From: Paludibacteraceae bacterium
GTDB lineage: Bacteria; Bacteroidota; Bacteroidia; Bacteroidales; Paludibacteraceae
Length of the DNA: 45,160 bases
NCBI GenBank assembly: GCA_017444615.1
Contig: JAFSWF010000029.1
Location: forward strand, 1 to 45,160
Direction: 5' to 3'
Positions 34,111 to 41,406 of this stretch are shown piece after piece (position 1 is the stretch's first letter; each line of letters opens with the position of its first letter). Under the pieces are notes generated by a model. The model was given only the letters and a program-made list of their open reading frames with translations. It was not told the origin of the DNA and ran no database searches. Position numbers and translations under genes: made by a program.

Positions 34111-35032
34111 ACTTGCCGTTTGCCATAGGGTCAAAGCCCTGTCCGAAGACGCCTCGCACTTGACTTTGGCTGACAAAAGCGTTGGGGTCAATCGCCCGCA
34201 CAAGGCGGAAGATAGTAGCCGATTCGTACGAGCGGGCAATGGTGGTTACCACCTTCATCGGTTGTTTGTTATAACCTCCCTCCGCCTCAAGGAACGTACA
34301 ACCACGGTGTGCCTGAGTAATGATGGCCTCGGCTATCTCATCGGCCTTTGAGGAGAAGATCATGAATTGTACGGACTGCCGCATGCGGTTCATCACCCAG
34401 TCTACGGCCGTCGAAGCCATGAACGTATAAGTGAGACCGAAGAGAATTTTCTCCACTGCCCCTTGAAAACCTGCTGCTTGGATAGTAGGCAGGAAGAAAG
34501 CGGAGGAAATGACGGTCATATCCGTAAAGAGCAACACGCGACCCATCGGTAGATGGTGATACTTATTAACAATCATCGCCACTATATCCGTGCCGCCGGT
34601 CGAACCGTTATTCAAGAAGCAGATACCCAAAAAACAGCCGGTAAAAAGACCTCCGATGACCACTGCCATAAAGGGGTCTGTCAAGAGAGGGACAGGTGCA
34701 ATCGGTATCACTTTAAGCCATATGGTGAGCCACGCTACACCCCAGATGGTACGGAGGGCATAGCGCCAACCTACGGTAAGTGCGGCGATGATGAGTAGTA
34801 CCACATTGATAAGGGCGCTACTAAGCCAAATAGGCACGTATGTATTCGTCGCAAAATAAATAATCTCACACAAACCGGTCACTCCTCCGCCGACGATGGC
34901 ATGCGGGACGAGAAGTTGGTTGACCGTTAGGGCATAAGGAATAGTACTGATGACGATCAGCAAGAACTCCTTAATCGTGATCCACGGCAGGGTGCGGCGA
35001 TACTGCTTGAGTTGTTCTCTAATATTACTCAT
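34109..35032 (-). CDS. YitT-family membrane protein (second paralogue)
   Basis: 307 residues. Same architecture as its neighbour: membrane segments with VNQLLVPHAIVGGGVTGLCE and FLNNGSTGGTDIVAMIVNKY, then a DUF2179 domain with RGCTFLEAEGGYNKQPMKVV and IDPNAFVSQSQVRGVFGQGFD. The two proteins align along their length (GGG(L/V)TG, NGS(S/T)GGTDI, DPNAFVS) and arose by tandem duplication, though they have diverged well. The start ATGAGTAA overlaps the gcvP stop by 8 nt, so it is translationally coupled to gcvP. Confidence 0.88.
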   Translation of the reverse strand: MSNIREQLKQYRRTLPWITIKEFLLIVISTIPYALTVNQLLVPHAIVGGGVTGLCEIIYFATNTYVPIWLSSALINVVLLIIAALTVGWRYALRTIWGVAWLTIWLKVIPIAPVPLLTDPFMAVVIGGLFTGCFLGICFLNNGSTGGTDIVAMIVNKYHHLPMGRVLLFTDMTVISSAFFLPTIQAAGFQGAVEKILFGLTYTFMASTAVDWVMNRMRQSVQFMIFSSKADEIAEAIITQAHRGCTFLEAEGGYNKQPMKVVTTIARSYESATIFRLVRAIDPNAFVSQSQVRGVFGQGFDPMANGK

Positions 35033-37847
35033 ATTTAGCGACTAAGTTTCTATCTCCAAAGCCATTATCAACACGTCCAACAGGACACCAGAACTTCGTT
35101 TCTGCCACCCAAGGCGTGGGGTACGCTGCTTCGCGACGGCTATATGGATGCATCCACTCGTCAGCCACCACCTCATATTCTGGGTGCGGAGCATTGATGA
35201 GAAGATTATCCGTCTTATCGGCCTTACCAGACTCGATATCCGCTATCTCTTGGCGTATCTGCAGCAACACGTCGCAGAAACGGTCTAACTCAACGAGGGA
35301 CTCGCTCTCTGTCGGCTCCACCATCAGCGTGCCATGCACAGGGAAAGAGAGTGTTGGTGCATGATAACCATAATCCATAAGACGTTTGGCAATATCCGCT
35401 TCGGTAATACCGATGGCGTGAAATTGACGGCAGTCGAGGATCAGTTCGTGCCCTACTCTGCCATTTGCACCGGTATAAACAATTCCATAGGCATCCTTGA
35501 GACGTGAAGCCATGTAGTTCGCCGAGAGAATAGCGACTGCGGTAGCATGCTTGAGACCTTCTTCACCTAACATAGCAATGTACCCCCATGAGATAAGCGC
35601 CATGTTAGCATTGCCATAAAGGGCTGAGCTAACACGATTAGCTTCTTCAGAAGGCAAACACTCCGCCATGGCTTCGGTACAACATACGGCACCCACACCG
35701 GGACCTCCGCCGCCATGAGGAGATGCAAAGGATTTATGGAGGTTGAGGTGGCAGACATCTGCACCGATGAAGGCAGGGTTCGTCCAACCTATCTGGGCGT
35801 TCATGTTCGCCCCGTCTAAGTACACATATCCGCCGCAGGCATGGATCGTATCAACCATCTCACGGATGGCTTGTTCGAAAATACCGTGCGTCGAGGGATA
35901 CGTAATCATACAACCCGCAAGGACTTCTTTGTTCTCCTCCGCTTTGGCTTTCCAGTCGGCAAGGTCGGTGTTACCTTGTTCATCGCATTGCACCACACAT
36001 GGCGTAAACCCGGCTTGCACGCAAGAGGCAGGGTTAGTGCCGTGAGCGGAGGCAGGGATAAGGAGCACATGGCGGTGGCTTTGACCTTGGCGGCGGAGAT
36101 ATTCGCGGATAACCACCAAGCCGGTGTATTCACCCGCGGCACCGGAGGTAGGTTGCAGTGTACAAGCTTCGAAGCCTGTGATGGCGCAAAGTTGTTCTTG
36201 GAGTTCGGACATAATAGTCTCATAGCCAATAACTTGATCCTTTGGTTGAAGCGGATGAATATTGAGTGCCGCAGGGTGAGTGATAGGAATCATCGCCGCA
36301 GCAGGGTTCAGTTTCATCGTACACGAACCCAGAGGAATCATTGAGGTAGCCAAGCTGATATCCTTACGGTCGAGGCGCTTGAGATAGCGCATCAACTCGG
36401 TCTCAGTATGATACAATTTAAAGACTTCTGCCTGCATATAATCGACTTCGCGAACGCGACTCTCATCGATGGCCCAGAGTCCCTCGAAAGCAGCCTCATC
36501 ATCCTCTGTGCAAGGCAGGTTATTGCTGGCTTCAGCGAAGATGGTGATCAATTCGTTCATCTCCTCGAAAGAGGTGTCTTCGCCAATGGACAGGCCTACC
36601 CAGCCCTGTAGGTCGTAGTAGAAATTGACGTTGTTCTCTTCCGCTATCTCGCGCAGGCGTGCTTGCCAGCCTTCATCATCGTCACGGGTGATTTTGAGGG
36701 TGTCGAAGAACTCCGCATTCTCTTGGTTGTAGCCATATGCTTGCAGCATCTCACTCAGATAAGCGGCTCGGCTATGTATCGACTCAGCGATGGAACGGAT
36801 CCCTTCTGCACCATGATAAACACCGTACATACCGGCCATCATCGCAGAAAGGGCTTCGGCGGTACAGATATTCGACGTCGCGCGTTCACGCTTAATATGT
36901 TGTTCGCGGGTTTGGAGCGCCAAGCGGTATGCGGGATGCTCGTATTTATCTTTGGAAAGACCGATGATGCGTCCGGGCATGTCGCGCTTGTACTCCTCAC
37001 GCGTAGCCATATAACCGGCGGTAGGACCGCCAAAGCCAATAGGCAGACCGAAGCGCTGTGCCGTTCCACACATGATATCGGCTTGAAGAGGTTTGAGAAG
37101 CGCCAAAGCCATCAGATCTGCCACTACCGTCACCTTGAGGCCTGCCTCATGACAATCGTCAATAAACGTGTCGTATTCCTCAATCGAACCGTCACTATTG
37201 GGCCATTGCACGAGGGCGCCGAAGAACTCCGCAGTCGGTTGGAAGTCCGCATAGGAGCCTACCACCAGGTCGATACCTTGACCGGCCGCACGAGTGCGGA
37301 GAACGGAAAGGGTGTTCGGCCAAATCTTCTCATCCACGAAGACCTTGCAGACATTGTTTTTCACCTGATCGCGCGTACGCAGATTACGCATCATCGTCAC
37401 GGATTCAGCGGCAGAGGTTGCTTCGTCCAGCAGCGAACAATTAGCCAATGGCAGACCGGTGAGGTCGCTAATCATGGTCTGGAAGACAAAGAGCGCTTCA
37501 AGTCGGCCCTGACTCACTTCGGCTTGGTAAGGAGTATAAGAAGTGTACCATACAGGGTTCTCCAACATATTGCGACGAATAACCGCCGGCATGACAGTGC
37601 TGTACCATCCGCGGCCGATGTAGTTCGACACATCGTCGTTTGAGGAAAGGATCACATCGGCGTACTTGAGATGCTCAGACTCCGTGAGGGGTTCAGGCAG
37701 GTCAATAGGCTCAGGCAGCAGAATATCTGCCGGCATTGTTTCGCGAACCAATTGGTCCAGAGAAGAGGCGCCGATGGCCTCTAACATCTTCTTTTCATCT
37801 TCGGGAGTAACGCCTATATGGCGCGATTCGAGATAGTGGTTTTTCAT
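35025..37847 (-). CDS. gcvP: Glycine dehydrogenase (decarboxylating), P-protein of the glycine cleavage system
   Basis: 940 residues, full length for the single-chain P-protein. The N-terminal half has RHIGVTPEDEKKMLEAIG, YTPYQAEVSQGRLEALFVFQ and the glycine-rich GGPTAGYMATREEYKR. The C-terminal half holds the pyridoxal phosphate site NLHKSFASPHGGGGPG, with Lys near 704. It decarboxylates glycine and passes the aminomethyl group to GcvH. The T, H and L genes are not in this window, so the system is dispersed. It has its own promoter divergent from nadK and leads two yitT genes, an association without an obvious explanation. Confidence 0.97.
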   Translation of the reverse strand: MKNHYLESRHIGVTPEDEKKMLEAIGASSLDQLVRETMPADILLPEPIDLPEPLTESEHLKYADVILSSNDDVSNYIGRGWYSTVMPAVIRRNMLENPVWYTSYTPYQAEVSQGRLEALFVFQTMISDLTGLPLANCSLLDEATSAAESVTMMRNLRTRDQVKNNVCKVFVDEKIWPNTLSVLRTRAAGQGIDLVVGSYADFQPTAEFFGALVQWPNSDGSIEEYDTFIDDCHEAGLKVTVVADLMALALLKPLQADIMCGTAQRFGLPIGFGGPTAGYMATREEYKRDMPGRIIGLSKDKYEHPAYRLALQTREQHIKRERATSNICTAEALSAMMAGMYGVYHGAEGIRSIAESIHSRAAYLSEMLQAYGYNQENAEFFDTLKITRDDDEGWQARLREIAEENNVNFYYDLQGWVGLSIGEDTSFEEMNELITIFAEASNNLPCTEDDEAAFEGLWAIDESRVREVDYMQAEVFKLYHTETELMRYLKRLDRKDISLATSMIPLGSCTMKLNPAAAMIPITHPAALNIHPLQPKDQVIGYETIMSELQEQLCAITGFEACTLQPTSGAAGEYTGLVVIREYLRRQGQSHRHVLLIPASAHGTNPASCVQAGFTPCVVQCDEQGNTDLADWKAKAEENKEVLAGCMITYPSTHGIFEQAIREMVDTIHACGGYVYLDGANMNAQIGWTNPAFIGADVCHLNLHKSFASPHGGGGPGVGAVCCTEAMAECLPSEEANRVSSALYGNANMALISWGYIAMLGEEGLKHATAVAILSANYMASRLKDAYGIVYTGANGRVGHELILDCRQFHAIGITEADIAKRLMDYGYHAPTLSFPVHGTLMVEPTESESLVELDRFCDVLLQIRQEIADIESGKADKTDNLLINAPHPEYEVVADEWMHPYSRREAAYPTPWVAETKFWCPVGRVDNGFGDRNLVAKYE

Positions 37848-37888
37848 ATGAGAGAATAATCGATTTTTATCCTTTATTATTTTGCGTG

Positions 37889-37919
37889 CAAAGGTACAAA
37901 AAAAATATCATATACGCAA
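37889..37919 (-). promoter_or_regulatory. Promoter of gcvP
   Basis: On the minus strand TTGC (37919-37916) in CTTGCGTATATGATA, a 19-nt spacer with a T8 run, and TACCTTTG (37896-37889). The leader is about 40 nt, AT-rich; no glycine riboswitch is recognisable. Confidence 0.82.
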
Positions 37920-37955
37920 GAAAAAAGCGATTATTCCCCCTAATTTGCAATTTTA

Positions 37956-37987
37956 TTTGCATATATGCAAAAAAAGTTGTACCTTTG
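37956..37987 (+). promoter_or_regulatory. Promoter of nadK
   Basis: TTTG (37956-37959) overlapping the dyad TGCATATATGCA, a 20-nt spacer with an A7 run, and TACCTTTG (37980-37987). It is about 22 nt before the nadK ATG at 38009. It is divergent from the gcvP promoter, and the two -33 elements are about 37 nt apart. Confidence 0.85.
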
Positions 37988-38008
37988 CACTCAAATTTTG
38001 TGCTTATT

Positions 38009-38875
38009 ATGACGATTGCTATCTTTGGAAACGCAATGAAGCCCGAGACCTTGGAAGAGGTGCAGCATATTCTGCGTTTTATGAAGGAAAAGAATATTCA
38101 CGTGCTACTCTCCCATGAGTTGCGGCAGGAGTTGAATCTACGCGAGTATCCCAGTTTTGAGAATGGTCACACCGATGAGGCAGTGGATTTTGCGCTTTCG
38201 GTAGGTGGCGACGGTACGTTCTTGACCAGTGCCGCAGCAATTGGAGCGAGGAATATCCCTATTCTTGGCATTAACTGCGGCCACTTGGGATTTCTTGCCG
38301 AAGTGCAATCGCAAGACGTAGATGCTATCTTAGCCCAGTTAGTGGCGGGTGAATATACGATTGAGCAGCGTAGTCTGCTGAATCTAAGCGTTTTAGACAA
38401 AGAGGGCAATAAACGCGAAGGGCTGATCTTGGCTCCGAATGCCTTGAATGAGATTGCTATTCTCAAAGAAGGTTTGAGTAGTATGTTGCAAATCGAATTG
38501 AAGGTAAACGGCGAATACCTGCATACCTATAATTCCGATGGCTTGGTCATTGCTACGCCTACCGGCAGTACCGCCTATAACCTCTCTATCGGTGGACCGT
38601 TGATGGCGCCGCAGAGTCGAGGTATCATCTTAACGCCTATTGCGCCTCATAGCCTGACGGTGAAGCCGTTGGTTGTACCCGACGACTGGAAATTTGACAT
38701 TCGCGTAAGCAGCCGATATGATGCATTCATGGTATCAGTGGATGGCCGCAGTCAGAGTCTGAGCACCGATATGAGCCTGCATATAGAACGCGCAGCGTAC
38801 ACCGTCAAGGTGGTACAAATAGGCGATAATAGTTTTCTGAATAGTCTCAAAGCCAAACTTAATTGGGGCCGGTGA
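38009..38875 (+). CDS. nadK: NAD kinase
   Basis: 288 residues from the ATG at 38009, chosen because it starts MTIAIFGNAMKP after the promoter. A longer in-frame extension would be encoded by the promoter region itself and is not credible. Motifs: SVGGDGTFLTSAAAIG (GGDG, about 63), GINCGHLGFLAEV, ALNEIAIL (NE), and SDGLVIATPTGSTAYNLSIG with the conserved GSTAY. It phosphorylates NAD to NADP. First gene of the nadK-lgt-fmt-HD unit. Confidence 0.95.
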   Translation: MTIAIFGNAMKPETLEEVQHILRFMKEKNIHVLLSHELRQELNLREYPSFENGHTDEAVDFALSVGGDGTFLTSAAAIGARNIPILGINCGHLGFLAEVQSQDVDAILAQLVAGEYTIEQRSLLNLSVLDKEGNKREGLILAPNALNEIAILKEGLSSMLQIELKVNGEYLHTYNSDGLVIATPTGSTAYNLSIGGPLMAPQSRGIILTPIAPHSLTVKPLVVPDDWKFDIRVSSRYDAFMVSVDGRSQSLSTDMSLHIERAAYTVKVVQIGDNSFLNSLKAKLNWGR

Positions 38876-38887
38876 GCCACCGGTGGC
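38869..38887. repeat. Palindromic REP-like element at the nadK stop
   Basis: CCGGTG-AGC-CACCGG spans the nadK stop codon (TGA at 38873-38875). It overlaps the perfect 12-nt palindrome GCCACCGGTGGC (38876-38887). The high GC and compact dyad resemble the units at 3496-3558. In RNA it can form a 6-bp stem with a tight loop. Confidence 0.6.
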
Positions 38888-38900
38888 GAACATACAAAGT

Positions 38901-39818
38901 ATGATATTAAATTTTATTACATGGGATGTTGACCCGATTTTGATTCATATCGGGGACGGAGGAATACGTTGGTACGGATTACTGTGGGCCATCGGTTTAT
39001 ATGTATGTTGGGCGGTGAATGAGCGCATGTACAAACGCGAGCATTGCCCCGAAGAATGGGCCGACCAGTTGTTCTTTTGGATGGCAGCGGGAGTGATCAT
39101 CGGTGCTCGCTTGGGGCATTGCTGGTTCTACGAGTGGCATCAATATGGCAAGCCTTGGTACCTGTTCGGATGGGAGTTCACTTACCGTAATCCGTACATT
39201 GAGAACCCCTTATTACTTTTACGCATATGGGAAGGCGGACTCAGTTCGCACGGAGGCGCCATCGGACTAATCACCGCGGCTATTCTGCTCAATAAATACC
39301 GGTATAGCAAATACCCCCAATATGGTACCAGTTGGCTTTGGATACTCGACCGCTTGTGCGTAGGCGTTTGTTTCACCGCCTTCCTCATTCGCCTCGGCAA
39401 CCTCATGAATAGTGAGATTTATGGTGGTCCGACCGACCTTCCGTGGGGATTTATTTTCGTTCGGGACGGACAAACAGTGCCGTGCCACCCCACACAAATA
39501 TATGAGATGCTCTATTGCTTGGTAGCCTTGGCGGTTACATGGCCGATGTATTGGAAGACCGACGCGCGGCGGAGAGAAGGACTGTTACTCGGTGTGTTCT
39601 TAGAGATCATCTTCGTTACCCGTTTCCTGCTTGAATTCATCAAAAATGACCAAGAAGCTTTCGAAGCCGGTCATATGCTCAATATGGGTCAATGGCTGAG
39701 CGTACCGTTCATCGTATTAGGAATCTATTTAATCATACGGGCATACAGGCGTCCCTTATCGCCGGTGGTGGAAAAACAGCCCGAAAGCCTCGACCCAAAA
39801 TATCGAAACAAAAAATGA
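38901..39818 (+). CDS. lgt: Prolipoprotein diacylglyceryl transferase
   Basis: 305 residues from the ATG at 38901. An in-frame GTG at 38883 overlaps a palindrome and gives a polar extension that the family lacks. Seven or so membrane segments. The Lgt signatures include IRWYGLLWAIGLYV, SSHGGAIG (HGG) and IRLGNLMNSEIYG, which matches the family signature around G-x-x-GN-x-x-N-x-E-x-x-G. CHPTQIYEMLYCL and RFLLEFIKNDQ follow. It transfers diacylglycerol to the lipobox cysteine, the first step of lipoprotein maturation, needed for the SusD-type and DUF5689-type lipoproteins seen here. Inner membrane. Confidence 0.95.
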   Translation: MILNFITWDVDPILIHIGDGGIRWYGLLWAIGLYVCWAVNERMYKREHCPEEWADQLFFWMAAGVIIGARLGHCWFYEWHQYGKPWYLFGWEFTYRNPYIENPLLLLRIWEGGLSSHGGAIGLITAAILLNKYRYSKYPQYGTSWLWILDRLCVGVCFTAFLIRLGNLMNSEIYGGPTDLPWGFIFVRDGQTVPCHPTQIYEMLYCLVALAVTWPMYWKTDARRREGLLLGVFLEIIFVTRFLLEFIKNDQEAFEAGHMLNMGQWLSVPFIVLGIYLIIRAYRRPLSPVVEKQPESLDPKYRNKK

Positions 39819-39847
39819 CAAATGGTAAATGACCAAATGGTAAATAA
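39817..39847. repeat. Period 7-8 junction repeat, AAATGGT theme, containing the fmt start
   Basis: Units aaatgac, aaatggt, aaatgac, caaatggt and aaataaa run from the lgt stop into the fmt coding region. The fmt ATG and the first codons (MVNDQMVNK) are made of repeat. Confidence 0.75.
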
Positions 39848-40769
39848 AAATGATCTCCGCATCATTTTTCTAGGTACACCGGAGTTTGCGGTGGAGAGTT
39901 TGCGCGCCTTAGTAGAAGGCGGTTATAACGTAGTAGCTGTCGTTACTATGCCTGATAAACCTGCCGGCCGCGGACACCAAATGCAATTCTCCGACGTCAA
40001 AAAATATGCCTTAGAGGTGGGCCTGCCTGTAATGCAACCGGAGAAGCTGAAGGATGAAGCGTTCATCGAGGAACTCCGCTCTTACCACGCTGACCTGCAA
40101 ATCGTTGTGGCTTTCCGTATGTTGCCGGAAGTCGTTTGGGCGATGCCACGTTTAGGCACCTTCAACTTGCACGCCTCACTGCTACCACAATACCGCGGCG
40201 CTGCGCCGATTAACTGGGCGGTGATAAACGGAGACACAGAAACAGGTGTAACTACGTTTATGCTCAAGCACGAGATAGATACGGGCAATATGATTCTTCA
40301 GGAACGGTTGCCCATAGGCGATGATGAGAACGTCGGTTCAGTGCACGATCGTCTGATGGAATTAGGCAAAGGACTGGTACTCAAGACTGTGGATCTGATC
40401 ATCGATTGTGAGAACCGCGGCGCCGCTTTACCGACCACGCCTCAACCGGAGATAGCCGAACTGCGACCGGCTCCGAAGATTTTCAAAGAAGACTGCGAGA
40501 TCAAGTTTAGCGACAAGACCGCCCAAGAGGTACATAACTTCGTTCGCGGACTCAGTCCCTACCCTGCCGCATGGTGCAATCTGACGATTAATGACAAAAT
40601 GTACGAAAATACGAAAATCTTCTCCGTCGAAGTTCTTCCTTCCCTTCAGGGGAGGACCGAGGAGAGGCTTATCATCCCTTGCCGCGAAGGTGCGGTACGC
40701 ATTCTCGAGTTACAAGTCCCCGGCAAAAAACGCATGGACAGTCGTTCATTCCTGAACGGGATTCATTAA
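39822..40769 (+). CDS. fmt: Methionyl-tRNA formyltransferase
   Basis: 315 residues (310 if it starts at the second ATG, 39837). Motifs: DLRIIFLGTPEFAVESLRAL, VTMPDKPAGRGH, SLLPQYRGAAPINWAVING with the formyl-folate site (SLLP, also GDTETGVTTFML), HEIDTGNMI, and a C-terminal tRNA-binding domain (VHNFVRGLSPYPAAW). It formylates Met-tRNA for initiation. The start lies in an AAATGGT-theme repeat, so the first ~9 residues are likely recent and non-conserved. A second oddity is a C/G-rich stretch at 40636-40657 coding LPSLQGRTEE, which looks like an added loop. Confidence 0.95.
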   Translation: MVNDQMVNKNDLRIIFLGTPEFAVESLRALVEGGYNVVAVVTMPDKPAGRGHQMQFSDVKKYALEVGLPVMQPEKLKDEAFIEELRSYHADLQIVVAFRMLPEVVWAMPRLGTFNLHASLLPQYRGAAPINWAVINGDTETGVTTFMLKHEIDTGNMILQERLPIGDDENVGSVHDRLMELGKGLVLKTVDLIIDCENRGAALPTTPQPEIAELRPAPKIFKEDCEIKFSDKTAQEVHNFVRGLSPYPAAWCNLTINDKMYENTKIFSVEVLPSLQGRTEERLIIPCREGAVRILELQVPGKKRMDSRSFLNGIH

Positions 40770-40783
40770 AATTTATTATTAAT

Positions 40784-41365
40784 TTGGACTACCTTTCGCT
40801 CATAGATAAATACTACAACGATTCGCCGGAGTTAAAGCACGTTCTCCTGACGCATAGTCGTCAAGTGGCAGACCGCGCGCTGAAGATAGTAGATGCGCAC
40901 CCCGAATGGCTAAACGCCTCCGGAGGCTCTCCGGCAGTGGATAGAGCGTTCGTTGAAGAAGCGGCTATGCTGCATGACATCGGTATCATCTATTGCTCGG
41001 CACCGAAAATCTACTGCGTTGGACCGCATAAATACATTGAGCACGGTTACTTAGGCGCCGAACTGCTGCGAGCCGAAGGCTTGCCCAAGCATGCCTTGGT
41101 AGCCGAACGGCACACCGGAACGGGTATTACCATTGAGCAGATAGAACGCGAAGAACTACCTATTCCTGAACGCGATTATTGTCCACGCTCGATCGAAGAG
41201 AAAATTATTTGTTACGCGGATAAATTCTATAGCAAAAGCCACCTCGGCGAAGAGGTTTCCATTGACAAAATCAAGTATAATATCTGGAAATACGGCCATG
41301 AGGCCTTCGTTCGATGGAACGAACTCGTCCAACTCTGCGGCGAAAATCTGAATACTGAATACTGA
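40784..41365 (+). CDS. HD-domain protein, probable metal-dependent phosphohydrolase, likely TTG start
   Basis: 193 residues if it begins at TTG 40784 (LDYLSLIDKYY). There is no ATG or GTG between the fmt stop (40769) and the conserved N-terminus; a longer open frame would overlap fmt by about 90 nt. HD-domain residues are HSRQVADRA (about 25), AMLHDIGIIYC (HD, about 70) and KHALVAERHTGTG (about 110), followed by EEKIICYADKFYSKSH. This is the small HDIG-type family found in Bacteroidota; the substrate is unknown. The C-terminus NLNTEY and the stop codon are coded by CTGANNN heptads, so the original end of the protein may have been replaced. Weak ribosome binding site. Confidence 0.82.
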   Translation: MDYLSLIDKYYNDSPELKHVLLTHSRQVADRALKIVDAHPEWLNASGGSPAVDRAFVEEAAMLHDIGIIYCSAPKIYCVGPHKYIEHGYLGAELLRAEGLPKHALVAERHTGTGITIEQIEREELPIPERDYCPRSIEEKIICYADKFYSKSHLGEEVSIDKIKYNIWKYGHEAFVRWNELVQLCGENLNTEY

Positions 41366-41406
41366 CGACTGAATACTGATGGCTGAATGCTGAATGCTGA
41401 CGGCTA
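41347..41406. repeat. Intergenic period-7 CTGANNN repeat
   Basis: The cleanest tract of the family: eight consecutive heptads of form CTGANNN (ctgaata, ctgaata, ctgacga, ctgaata, ctgatgg, ctgaatg, ctgaatg, ctgacgg) with no indel. It joins the convergent HD-protein and DUF3078 genes and supplies the HD-protein stop codon. Confidence 0.9.

Noticed and set aside
36663-37643. Long plus-strand open frame (326 codons) opposite gcvP
   Set aside because: It is the antisense shadow of the conserved gcvP coding region, shows no recognisable domain and no promoter, and its composition follows from gcvP codon use.
37848-37888. Glycine riboswitch upstream of gcvP
   Set aside because: The leader is about 40 nt, AT-rich and lacks the conserved GGAGAG-type core; too short for the aptamer.
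37886-38008. Longer NadK start covering the divergent promoter region
   Set aside because: The added 41 residues are translated promoter DNA (including TACCTTTG); the family N-terminus begins at 38009.
41347-41406. CRISPR array
   Set aside because: Units are 7 nt with no spacers, and no cas genes are present in the window.
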